DNA of 35,271 nucleotides, from assembly GCA_002288455.1 (NCBI GenBank), contig NEUS01000032.1:1-35271 (forward strand), given 5' to 3'. The first letter of the stretch is position 1. Every line of letters starts with the position of its first letter. This stretch comes from Opitutia bacterium Tous-C1TDCM (GTDB taxonomy: Bacteria; Verrucomicrobiota; Verrucomicrobiia; Opitutales; Opitutaceae). The translations under genes were made by a program, and so were the position numbers. The notes beneath the pieces are model-generated. The model did no database searches and was not told the origin of the DNA. It saw only the letters and a list, made by a program, of their open reading frames with translations. Below are positions 1 through 7,651 of the stretch, in pieces.

Positions 1-719
1 AGGTAGAGGATCTTGTCGCCGCTGCGGTCGCCGCCGGTTTTCATGCCGTTGAGGTTGAGCGCGAGCGTGCGGCTGCCGATCCGCGGCCAGATTTCCGCGA
101 AACGGTCCAGGTCGCCGTGGCCGTGGTGGAAATTGTAGACGATGCCGACGTGGCGTGCGCCTTCCGCGTCGAGACGCTCCAGCAGGGCGAGCAAGTTGTC
201 GGTTTGCCCGAACCAACCGCCGTGGGTGTAGAGGCCGACTTGGCAGCCGAGGCGCGCGGCCGCGGCGACAATCGGCCGGAGCCGCGTCAACTCGGCTTCG
301 ATCCGCGCGGTTTGCGCTTCCGGGGTGGAGACCGCGGAGCCGCCGCCGGTGACCCAGAGCTGCGGCCGGATGCCGTGCCGCGCGATGCATTCGAGAATGC
401 GTCCGGCGGTGTCGTCGAGGCGGGAGGGAAACCACCAGGCGGTGATTTCGATGCCGCGGCTTTTCATGGTCGCGACCTCCGTATCAAAATGGGGGATATG
501 CTCGTTGCGCCAGTCGTAGGCGAAGCGCCGGAGCTGCAGCCGTTCCAGCATGGCCGCCCGCGCGGGGGCGGCGCGTTGGGCGGCGTCGAAGGGCACGATG
601 CACCAGGCGACGAGCCGGTCGGGTTGCCAGATCGCGGCGGCGTCCGCGGCCCGCAGGCCCGGAACGAGTGCGAAAACCGCGAGGGCGAGGCGCAGCAACC
701 GGGCGGACGGGCGGGGCAT
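1..719 (-). CDS. Sugar phosphate isomerase/epimerase-like TIM-barrel protein (3' end outside window)
   Basis: This minus-strand frame is open from ATG at 719 to the left edge (239 codons), so the C-terminus is missing. The N-terminus (MPRPSARLLRLALAVFALV... ending LRAAD) is a typical signal peptide, so the protein is probably periplasmic. The mature part reads like an AP-endonuclease-2/xylose-isomerase-type TIM barrel: strand-like segments (RFAYDW, EITAWWF, PQLWVTGG, QVGLYTHGGW, HVGIVYNFHHGHGD) with His and Asp residues at strand ends that could bind a divalent metal. Secreted members of this family are common in Verrucomicrobiota, often in sugar-degradation loci; the substrate cannot be told from sequence. 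The family call is recognition by eye, so moderately sure. Confidence 0.75.
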   Translation of the reverse strand, partial: MPRPSARLLRLALAVFALVPGLRAADAAAIWQPDRLVAWCIVPFDAAQRAAPARAAMLERLQLRRFAYDWRNEHIPHFDTEVATMKSRGIEITAWWFPSRLDDTAGRILECIARHGIRPQLWVTGGGSAVSTPEAQTARIEAELTRLRPIVAAAARLGCQVGLYTHGGWFGQTDNLLALLERLDAEGARHVGIVYNFHHGHGDLDRFAEIWPRIGSRTLALNLNGMKTGGDRSGDKILY

Positions 720-804
720 GGCGGGAGCGTGGTGCGGGCGGATCCGGTGTCGAGCCGGGGCGCGGGTGCTTGTCAGCGGCGGGCGGAGCCGGCTGAGTGG
801 CCCG

Positions 805-1509
805 ATGTCTCCCGCTTGCGATTCAAACGCCGCCGGCGCCTCGGGCCGCTGGTTCCGGCGCCGCACCGTGCCGGTGCCGACGTGGCGCACGGTCGGGTTG
901 GCCGCCGTGCTGGGCGCAGTGGCCTTCGCCGGGGCGGTCCGGGCCTTGCCCGGGTTCCTGGCGGTGACGGCCCGGGTGCCGGGCGCGGAGCTGCTGGCGG
1001 TCGAGGCGTGGGGGCCGGACTTCGTGGTCGGGGCCGCGTGGGCGGAGTACCGGCAGGGTGGATACAAACGGCTGTTCGTGACCGGCGGCCCGATGGAGCG
1101 GGGGGAAGCGCTGTCGGAGTACGGTTCGTATGCGGAGCTCGGACGCGCGACGCTGCTGCGACTCGGGGCGCCGGCCGAAGGAGTGGAAGCGGTGGCGGGA
1201 CCGAAGGTGGTCCGGGATCGCACCCTGGCCTCGGCGCTGGCGTTGCGGGCGACCTTGGCCGCCCGGGGGGCGCTGCCGAAGGCCCTCAGTGTGATGACGC
1301 CGGGCGCGCATGCCCGCCGCACGCGGCTGATGTACGAACTGGCTTTCGGATCGGAGGTGGCGATCGGCATCATCGCGGTGCCGGACGAGCGCTACGAGGC
1401 GGCGGAGTGGTGGCGATCGAGCGTCGGGCTGAGAACGGAACTCTCCGAGTTGATCGGTTACCTGCAGGCCCGCGTGGTCGGCCGCCCGGCCGGGACCGGC
1501 GGGAGCTGA
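805..1509 (+). CDS. YdcF/ElyC-like DUF218 domain protein
   Basis: This is a 234-residue protein with one N-terminal membrane segment (about residues 29-54) followed by a DUF218-type Rossmann-like domain. Visible family features are the early acidic/hydrophobic strand (ELLAVEAWGPDF), the VTGGP turn near residues 92-96, a glycine/glutamate-rich stretch (RGEALSEYGSYAELG), and SVMTPGAHARRTR near the end. Characterised relatives such as ElyC and SanA act in envelope maintenance, but the reaction is poorly defined. I chose ATG 805 because the frame further upstream would overlap the divergent gene starting at 719 and reads as non-coding; no strong ribosome-binding site is visible. The 85-bp gap at 720-804 must hold both divergent promoters. 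Confidence 0.72.
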   Translation: MSPACDSNAAGASGRWFRRRTVPVPTWRTVGLAAVLGAVAFAGAVRALPGFLAVTARVPGAELLAVEAWGPDFVVGAAWAEYRQGGYKRLFVTGGPMERGEALSEYGSYAELGRATLLRLGAPAEGVEAVAGPKVVRDRTLASALALRATLAARGALPKALSVMTPGAHARRTRLMYELAFGSEVAIGIIAVPDERYEAAEWWRSSVGLRTELSELIGYLQARVVGRPAGTGGS

Positions 1510-1528
1510 AGCGCCGGGAGCGGGGCAC

Positions 1529-1557
1529 AAAAAAACCGGACCCTCGCGGGTCCGGTT
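1529..1557 (-). terminator. Rho-independent terminator of the 1562-2008 gene
   Basis: Read on the minus strand, a perfect stem of 8-10 bp (arms 1534-1543 and 1548-1557, four-base loop) is followed directly by seven T residues (A tract 1529-1535 on the plus strand). It begins only a few bases after the TGA of the small secreted-protein gene. The symmetric hairpin may also slow transcription arriving from the convergent DUF218 gene, but the U tract lies only on the minus side. Confidence 0.88.
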
Positions 1558-1561
1558 GGAA

Positions 1562-2008
1562 TCATTTCTTGGCCGGGGCCGCTTTCTGGGCGGCTTCGAT
1601 TTTCGCGGCTTCCTCGTCGGTCACGAGCATGTACACGTGGGAGGTCTCGACCTCGAGGGTGTAGTTGCGGTCGAGGGAGAAACCGTACGCCTTGCGCATC
1701 TTTTCGTTGTTCTCGTTCAGCTTGGCCATGAGCGCGTCGAGCTGGGTCTTCAGTTCCTTTTTCTTCGCGGCGTTGGTTTCTTTTTCGATTTCCGAGTTCA
1801 GCTGGATGGCGGCCTGGCGCTGGGCCTGCAGCAGCTGGACGTTGGCCTGGAATTCCCGGTTGGCTTCCGAGGTCTTGAGGGTGGAGACCTTGAGCAGCTT
1901 CTGCTGCTTGGCCGCCGGAGCCGGTTGGGCGGCCTTTTGGTCAGCGGCCTGGAGGCTGAGGGCCGGCAGGGAAACGACGAGGGCGAGGAGCGCGAGTTTG
2001 TTGGTCAT
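1562..2008 (-). CDS. Small secreted coiled-coil protein, unknown function
   Basis: This is a 148-residue protein that I do not recognise as a named family. MTNKLALLALVVSLPALSLQAAD is a clear signal peptide. The mature part is rich in Lys, Ala, Gln and Glu. Residues about 45-110 (ANREFQANVQLLQAQRQ... through KKKELKTQLDALMAKL) have long heptad-like helices expected to form a coiled coil. A short C-terminal part (GFSLDRNYTLEVETSHVYM) precedes an Ala/Lys-rich tail. It resembles periplasmic OmpH/Skp-like helical proteins in composition only. ATG 2008 was chosen because the signal peptide starts there; the frame continues upstream to 2209 but that part has no coding character. It ends at its own terminator and is monocistronic. 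Confidence 0.78.
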   Translation of the reverse strand: MTNKLALLALVVSLPALSLQAADQKAAQPAPAAKQQKLLKVSTLKTSEANREFQANVQLLQAQRQAAIQLNSEIEKETNAAKKKELKTQLDALMAKLNENNEKMRKAYGFSLDRNYTLEVETSHVYMLVTDEEAAKIEAAQKAAPAKK

Positions 2009-2295
2009 GCGAAAAGCGGATGGGTGGTTGAAATGGTATCGGTAGCGACGGCGCAGTTTTTGCAGCCCGCAAGCGAGACCTTTTCCGCGGGCGATGGCTA
2101 GCCCGAACCTCGGCCGCCGGGACCGGCGCGCGAAACGCAAGCGGCCGGCGCTGAAACTTCCGGCCCGGATCGACGATAGCGGCGGACCTAATAGATGACC
2201 GGGCGGCACATCCGGACGCCGGGTGCGCGGCGTAGCAGCGCCGCAACCGCAGCCTTTCGGCTTCGGAACCAGTCAACCGTCCCGTTCCCAACCTC

Positions 2296-2763
2296 ATGAA
2301 AATCCGTTCCCTCCTCCTCGCCTGCGGCCTGCTCGGCTGCGCTCTCGTCTCTGCCGGTGCCAAAACCGTGGTCGAAATCGCCGCCGGTTCCCCCGACCAC
2401 ACCACGTTGGTGGCGGCCGTCAAAGCGGCCGGCTTGGCCGAAACGCTCAGCGGCAAGGGGCCGTTCACCGTCTTCGCCCCGACCAATGCGGCCTTTGCCA
2501 AACTTCCGGCCGGCACCGTCGATTCCCTGCTCAAGCCCGAGAACAAGGCCAAGCTCGTCGCCATCCTTACCTACCATGTCGTCCCTGCCAAAGTGATGGC
2601 GGCCGACGTCAAGACCGGCGAAGCACCGACGGTCAACGGCAAGAAACTCGCCCTCAAGGCGGACGCGATGGGCGTGACCGTGAACGGCGCGAAAGTCGTC
2701 GCCGCCGATCTGGTCGGCGACAACGGCGTCGTCCACGTTGTCGACACCGTGATTCTGCCGTAA
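2296..2763 (+). CDS. Secreted fasciclin (FAS1) domain protein
   Basis: This 155-residue protein has a signal peptide ([22 protein letters not shown]) followed by a single FAS1 domain filling the rest. Both family boxes are visible: H1, with [14 protein letters not shown], and H2 at the C-terminus, with [15 protein letters not shown]. Between them lie the conserved [14 protein letters not shown] and the VTVNGAKVV strand. FAS1 proteins of this size are secreted or surface proteins thought to mediate adhesion or matrix binding; they are not enzymes. ATG 2296 directly precedes the signal peptide. There is no obvious Shine-Dalgarno sequence. A strong terminator follows 20 bp after the stop, so it is probably a single-gene unit. 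Confidence 0.92.
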   Translation: MKIRSLLLACGLLGCALVSAGAKTVVEIAAGSPDHTTLVAAVKAAGLAETLSGKGPFTVFAPTNAAFAKLPAGTVDSLLKPENKAKLVAILTYHVVPAKVMAADVKTGEAPTVNGKKLALKADAMGVTVNGAKVVAADLVGDNGVVHVVDTVILP

Positions 2764-2783
2764 GTCCAAGCTCCGATCTCACG

Positions 2784-2820
2784 GGCCGGGGCGGCGGTGC
2801 CGTCCCGGCCTTTTTCTTTT
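2784..2820 (+). terminator. Rho-independent terminator after the fasciclin gene
   Basis: GGCCGGG (2784-2790) pairs with CCCGGCC (2804-2810); the stem continues inward with a G-T and three G-C pairs around a five-base loop. It is followed by TTTTTCTTTT at 2811-2820. Confidence 0.9.
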
Positions 2821-2916
2821 GCAGGCCGGGAAACGCATAAGCGAATTCCTTAGCCGCCTACAGCGGTGCTCATGGGGAGCCGATGGGTCGTGAAACCCCG
2901 AATTCTACCCCTTCCC

Positions 2917-4632
2917 ATGAACCTGAGCCTCAGCACCAAGATTCTTCTCGCGGCCTTCACCGCAATTTTCACCACCGTTTGCGCGGCCCTGTTTGTGCAA
3001 CAGCAGGAGTTGGAAAGCCAAGGTATCCGGTTGTTGCAGGACACGATGCACTCGACGTTGGTCGAGGCGGAAGATGTCCGCGCCAGCGTCTCCGCATTGG
3101 GTGAAGACGGGGCGTTCAACATCGAAAAGCTGTTGGCCGAGTACAAAGCCTCGGGCGACCTGCGGGGCAGCGCCCTGTACAATACGATTCCCGTCGTCGC
3201 GGCGTGGAAGGCGGCCGGCAAGGCGGCCGAAGACTTGGGCTTCGAGTTCCGCGTGCCGAAGCACAGCGCCCGCAACCCGAAGAATCAGCCGCGGCCGGAG
3301 GAAGCCGAAATTCTCAAGGCACTAGAAGGCGGGAAGGTCGAGGAATTGTTCAAAGCCGACCGCGCGACCAACACCATTCTTCTGGCGCGGCCGGTGAAGC
3401 TGACGCAGGACTGCCTGACGTGTCACGGCGACCCGGCGAACAGCCCGACCAAGGACGGCAAGGATATCGTCGGTTTCCAGATGGAAAATTGGAAAGCCGG
3501 AGAAGTGCACGGCGCCTTCATCCTCAAGACCGATTTTACCCGCGTCGACGCCTCCGTGCGCCACGGCATGCTGACAACCCTCGCCTGGATGGCGCCGCTG
3601 ACGATCGTGGTGCTCGGCGGGTTCTTCTTCCTGACCCAGCGGGCGGTGGTCCGGCCCCTGCGGTCGGCCAGCAACGCGCTGATCGCCGGCTCCGAGCAGA
3701 TCGCGGCGGCGGCGACGCAAGTCTCGTCCTCGAGCCAGACCCTGGCGGAAGGCGCGAGCCAACAAGCCGCCTCGCTGGAGGAAACCAGCGCCGCTTTGGA
3801 GGAAATGTCCGGCGTGACGAAGCGGAATGCCGACCATGCCGGCAGTGCCAAGGAACTGGCGAACGCGGCCCGTACCTCGGCGGACCGGGGTGCGGCCTCG
3901 GTCGACAAGCTCAACGCCTCCATGGCGCAGCTCAAAGGCTCGAGCGGGGATATCGCGAAGATCGTGAAGACGATCGACGAAATCGCCTTCCAGACGAATC
4001 TGCTCGCCCTCAACGCCGCCGTCGAAGCGGCCCGGGCCGGCGAGGCCGGCGCGGGATTCGCGGTGGTCGCCGAGGAAGTGCGGGCCCTGGCCCAGCGCTC
4101 CGCCAGCGCCGCCCGCGAGACCGCCGGCAAGATCGAGTCCGCCCTGCAGAACAGCGAGGACGGTTCGCGCATCGGCGCCGAGGTGGCCGAATCGCTCGGC
4201 GAGATCATCGAGAAAGTGCGCCAGCTCGACAACCTGGTCGCCGAGATCGCCCAGGCCTCGTCCGAGCAGTCGCAGGGTATCAGCCAAGTCAATACTTCGG
4301 CGGTGGAGCTCGACAAGGTGACGCAATCCAATGCCGCCGCCGCCGAGGAATCGGCCTCCGCCGCGGAGGAGCTCAACGCCCAGGCGGCGGAGCTCAACGG
4401 CCTGGTCGGCCAGCTGTTCGCCCTGATCGGCGGCCGGCGCGCGCACAACCTCCAGGGCAAGCCCGGCGAATTGCTCCCGGACGGCCGGCGGCAGACCGAC
4501 CGGATCCTCCGCGCGGGCAGCGTCCGGACCCGGCCGCAGCCGATCAAGCCGGCCCGCAGCGGCATCACGCGGCACGCGGTACCGTCGTCCCGCCACAGCT
4601 CCGACGATGCCTTCGCGGATGTGAATCACTGA
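2917..4632 (+). CDS. Methyl-accepting chemotaxis protein with haem c-binding Tll0287-like sensor domain
   Basis: This is a 571-residue transducer. TM1 covers about residues 8-28. A periplasmic domain runs from about 29 to 215 and ends in a c-type haem motif, CLTCH at 166-170, after the PVKLTQ sequence typical of Tll0287-like (DUF3365) sensors. TM2 is about 218-240. There is only a short HAMP-like linker before a long cytoplasmic coiled coil with the conserved hairpin tip [20 protein letters not shown] (about 355-374). It should signal to CheA/CheW in response to a redox or gaseous ligand at the haem. No C-terminal methylation-enzyme tether is seen. ATG 2917 gives the TM1 start; earlier ATGs at 2866 and 2872 would add a non-hydrophobic leader. 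No chemotaxis genes lie nearby, so it is an orphan transducer. Confidence 0.93.
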   Translation: MNLSLSTKILLAAFTAIFTTVCAALFVQQQELESQGIRLLQDTMHSTLVEAEDVRASVSALGEDGAFNIEKLLAEYKASGDLRGSALYNTIPVVAAWKAAGKAAEDLGFEFRVPKHSARNPKNQPRPEEAEILKALEGGKVEELFKADRATNTILLARPVKLTQDCLTCHGDPANSPTKDGKDIVGFQMENWKAGEVHGAFILKTDFTRVDASVRHGMLTTLAWMAPLTIVVLGGFFFLTQRAVVRPLRSASNALIAGSEQIAAAATQVSSSSQTLAEGASQQAASLEETSAALEEMSGVTKRNADHAGSAKELANAARTSADRGAASVDKLNASMAQLKGSSGDIAKIVKTIDEIAFQTNLLALNAAVEAARAGEAGAGFAVVAEEVRALAQRSASAARETAGKIESALQNSEDGSRIGAEVAESLGEIIEKVRQLDNLVAEIAQASSEQSQGISQVNTSAVELDKVTQSNAAAAEESASAAEELNAQAAELNGLVGQLFALIGGRRAHNLQGKPGELLPDGRRQTDRILRAGSVRTRPQPIKPARSGITRHAVPSSRHSSDDAFADVNH

Positions 4633-4638
4633 GCGGGG

Positions 4639-4777
4639 CTCATGCAGTTGAGAGTTGAAAGATGAGGGTTGGGAGATTGATCCGTCGAGGCACGGAAAAC
4701 GCAGCCGCAGTACGGTGCGTTCGAAACCGAACGGTTGTGCTCTCAACGCTCAACCAAGCTCTCTCAACTGCATGAGT
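4639..4777. repeat. MITE-like element with 16-bp terminal inverted repeats
   Basis: CTCATGCAGTTGAGAG at 4639-4654 is repeated as its exact reverse complement at 4762-4777, enclosing 107 bp without a credible gene. The inner sequences next to the repeats are also partly complementary (TTGAGAG/GGTTG-rich). The heptamer TGAGCGG occurs just outside on both sides (4630-4636 and 4784-4790), which could be a remnant target duplication. The left copy contains the stop codon of the chemotaxis gene. The rest of the gap to 4916 shows nothing recognisable. Confidence 0.6.
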
Positions 4778-4916
4778 TCGGTTGAGCGGTGTCCCGGGCG
4801 GTGCGGCCGCGAACTGGATCGGGCGGAACGAAGCGGTTCCGTCCGTGACTGGCGGCCGGGCGGTCATTCGAATCTTGGATGATCGCGCTCCCGGCCGGCC
4901 GCCGGAGCGCCCCGCA

Positions 4917-7385
4917 TCAGCCCGCCAGGGCGACCGCGCGGATCGCGGCCGCGAGCGCGCCGACTTCGAAGGGTTTTTGGACGAAGCCCGCGAGGCCTTT
5001 GCCGGTGAAACGGCTGACGGCCTCCTGTTCGGCGAAACCGCTCATCAAAATCACGCGGATGCCCGGGGCGAGCTGGCGCAGTTGGCGGAAGGTTTCCTCG
5101 CCGTCGAGGTGCGGCATCGTGAGGTCCAGCACCACGAGCCGGTAGCGCGAAGGGGCGGCGCGGAACTTTTCGACGGCCTCGCGGCCGTCGGAGGCCAGGA
5201 CCGCCGTGAAACCCATTTGCTCGACCATGCGCGCCGCGACGGTGCGGACCGTTTCCTCGTCGTCGACGACGAGGACGTGGCCCGCGGACCTGAGCTCGCG
5301 GGGAACGGGCTCGGCGGGGAACCTCGCCGCGGCGGCCTCCCGCTCGGGCGGCGAGATCGGGAGCAGCAAGCGGAACGTGGTGCCGCGGCCGGGTTCGGAG
5401 TAGACTTTCAGTGCGCCACTGTGGCCGCGGACAATGCCGAGGACGGCGGCCAAGCCGAGTCCCCGACCGGTGAACTTGGTGGTGAAAAACGGATCGAAGA
5501 TCCGGTCCAGAGTCGGGGCATCCATGCCGCAACCCGTGTCACTGACCTCGATGAACACGAAATCCCCGGGCGCGACGCCGGCGTGGTGGCGGAGCGTGGC
5601 AATGTAGTCGTGATCGATGCGGGTGACGCCGGTGCCGATGGCGATCACGCCGCTGCGGCTGCCGATCGCCTCGGAGGCGTTGATCACCAGATTCATGATG
5701 ATTTGCCGGATCTGGGTCGCGTCGGCGGTGACCGGCGGCAGGGCCGGGGCGAGGTTGAAACGCAGCACGCTCGACTTCCCGATCGAGAGGTTGAGCAAGT
5801 GCGTGGTCTCGGTCACCACTTGGTTCAGATCGAGCGGCTGCACGATGAAGCGGCCGCGACCGGAGTAGGCGAGCATTTGCCGGCAGAGATCGGCGGCGCG
5901 GCGCGAGGCCGTCTCGATCTGGCTGAGCGACGCGATCACGGGGGAGGAGGCCGGCAATTCGAGGCGCGCGAGGGAGGCGTTGCCGAGAATCCCGGTCAGG
6001 AGATTGTTGAAATCGTGGGCGATGCCGCCGGCGAGGACGCCGAGACTTTCCAGTTTCTGCGTTTCCTGGATCTTCCGTTCCATCTCCCGGCGGTGCTGCT
6101 CCGCCTGTTTGCGCTCGGTGATATCGCGGGCGGATTCCAGCGCGCCGACGATCCCGCCGGCGGCGTCGCGGATCGGGGCGAGGGAGATCGAGATGTCGAT
6201 CGGGCGACCGTCGCGATGCCGGCGGACCGTCTCGAAGGTCGGGATCGCTTCGCCGCGATTGACCCGCTCGAGGATGGCGGTGCCTTCGGCGCGCAGGTGC
6301 TCCGGATAGATGCGGCCGATCGGCTGGCCGATGATCTCGGCGGCGGTGTAGCCGAAGATCCGTTCGGCCCCGGCATTCCATTCGGTGATGATGCCGGCGA
6401 GCGTCTTGCCGATGATCGCGTCCACCGAAGAGGCGACGATGGCGGCGTAGCGGGCGTTGGTCACCACGGCGTTTTCGAGCTCCGTGACATCCTGGAACGT
6501 GGCCACGCAGCCGGTGACTTCGCCCTGTGAATCATGCAAGGGGACGGCGTTGGCCAGCAGGGCAAGGCGGGTGCCGTCGTGGCGTTTGACGACTTCCCGG
6601 AAGTTGAGGACGGGGCGATTTTCCCGGGCGCAGACCTGCATCGGCAGTTCGTCGGGCGAGAGCAGACGGCCCGCGTGGTGGACCTCGAAGTTGCGCGGGG
6701 CCTCGTCGGGTGGCGCGGTCAGGGAGGCGTTGGCCTGGCGGGGCAGGCCGAGCTGGCGGGCGAGGGCATCGTTGGTGCGGATGGTTTTGCAATCGCGGTC
6801 CTCGGCGATGCCGACGCCGACGGGCAGCATATCGAAAAGGGCGCGGAGTTCGTCGAGCCGCCGCTGCAGAAGCAGATTGAGCCGTTTCACTTCCGCCTCC
6901 GCCTTTTCCCGGTCCGCGACCTCGCGACGGAGCGCCAAGTTGGCCGCTTCGAGATCGCCGGTGCGGGTTTGCACCCGTGTTTCCAGCGAGGCGTTCAGCG
7001 CCTGGAGCTGCGCCGGCCCGACGAGTTGCAACGCTTCGGGCAGAGCGCGGAACAAGGCGACGGCGGTGAAAACCGAAATCACCGCGGTCGCAGCCTTCAC
7101 GCTGCCCGAGAAGAGATAGTGGCTGTGCCAGATGGTCCAGACCTCCAGCGCATGCGTGAGGCCGCAGGCGACAATGAAGGCCCCTAACATGAGAAACAGG
7201 CCGCGGTGCGGCAGGTCCGGCCGGCGGCGGGCCAGATGCAGCAGCGCGACCGGAATGGAGAAATAGGCGAGGGCGATGAGCGCGTCGGACAAACCGTGGA
7301 GACCGATGAGCCAGGGCGACCAGAGGTAGCATTGGCCGTGGGGCATCAGACCGGGACCGCAGAGCTGTTCGAAGAAAGTATTCAT
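4917..7385 (-). CDS. Hybrid histidine kinase with ethylene-binding-type membrane domain
   Basis: This is an 822-residue sensor. Residues about 25-115 hold three membrane segments that match the plant/cyanobacterial ethylene-binding domain: SDALIALAYFSIP (Asp34, Tyr41, Pro45) and IVACGLTHALEVWT (Ile71, Cys74, His78). The spacing between Asp, Tyr, Cys and His equals that of Arabidopsis ETR1 (D25, Y32, C65, H69), where Cys and His bind copper. Then come a coiled coil (about 125-185), two PAS domains (about 185-305 and 312-425; the second ends SARDITERKQAE), and a kinase core with phospho-acceptor His457 (GGIAHDFNN), NLVINASEA, DTGCGMD and FDPFFTTKFTGRGLGLA. A C-terminal receiver domain has Asp754 (VLDLTMP), an acidic pocket (VVDDEE) and Lys804. 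ATG 7385 begins directly before the first membrane segment; the frame upstream to 7553 is Pro/Arg-rich and probably non-coding. Confidence 0.93.
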   Translation of the reverse strand: MNTFFEQLCGPGLMPHGQCYLWSPWLIGLHGLSDALIALAYFSIPVALLHLARRRPDLPHRGLFLMLGAFIVACGLTHALEVWTIWHSHYLFSGSVKAATAVISVFTAVALFRALPEALQLVGPAQLQALNASLETRVQTRTGDLEAANLALRREVADREKAEAEVKRLNLLLQRRLDELRALFDMLPVGVGIAEDRDCKTIRTNDALARQLGLPRQANASLTAPPDEAPRNFEVHHAGRLLSPDELPMQVCARENRPVLNFREVVKRHDGTRLALLANAVPLHDSQGEVTGCVATFQDVTELENAVVTNARYAAIVASSVDAIIGKTLAGIITEWNAGAERIFGYTAAEIIGQPIGRIYPEHLRAEGTAILERVNRGEAIPTFETVRRHRDGRPIDISISLAPIRDAAGGIVGALESARDITERKQAEQHRREMERKIQETQKLESLGVLAGGIAHDFNNLLTGILGNASLARLELPASSPVIASLSQIETASRRAADLCRQMLAYSGRGRFIVQPLDLNQVVTETTHLLNLSIGKSSVLRFNLAPALPPVTADATQIRQIIMNLVINASEAIGSRSGVIAIGTGVTRIDHDYIATLRHHAGVAPGDFVFIEVSDTGCGMDAPTLDRIFDPFFTTKFTGRGLGLAAVLGIVRGHSGALKVYSEPGRGTTFRLLLPISPPEREAAAARFPAEPVPRELRSAGHVLVVDDEETVRTVAARMVEQMGFTAVLASDGREAVEKFRAAPSRYRLVVLDLTMPHLDGEETFRQLRQLAPGIRVILMSGFAEQEAVSRFTGKGLAGFVQKPFEVGALAAAIRAVALAG

Positions 7386-7623
7386 GGCAGGGGCGGGCCG
7401 GGCAGCGCCGGCCGTCGGCCGGCAAGGGGGCGCGGCACGGAGACGGGAAGGATTGGGAAACGGAACGCGGCCCAGGGCCGGTCCGGCGGGTAAACGTGCC
7501 GCGCCGCGCGGAGCGGGTCGCGGCGGGGTGGGGGTGAGGTGAAGGGCACCCATTCGCGCGGAAAGTTCAACCGCGAAGCGGCGGGATCGCCGCGCCGAGC
7601 CGCGCCGGCCCGGCCGGCGGAGA

Positions 7624-7644
7624 AAGTAGAGTATTCACTTACTT
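7624..7644. promoter_or_regulatory. Possible weak TetR-type operator before the HupE-adenine deaminase operon
   Basis: The stretch has outer arms AAGTA and TTACTT and contains CACTTACTT (7636-7644), which is also present in the palindrome at 15361-15386. The left half (GTAGAG at 7626-7631) is shifted by one base relative to the consensus GTAAG, so the dyad is imperfect. It sits just before the start of the operon. Support comes mainly from similarity to the two better sites. Confidence 0.3.
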
Positions 7645-7651
7645 GGAGGGA

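Noticed and set aside
117..1664. A 515-codon plus-strand frame across the first two genes
   Set aside because: It overlaps both the minus-strand TIM-barrel gene and the DUF218 gene out of frame and has a Gly/Arg-rich shadow composition.
4640..4882. Two short open frames on opposite strands in the gap after the chemoreceptor
   Set aside because: Both are made of the inverted-repeat element and show no protein-like features.
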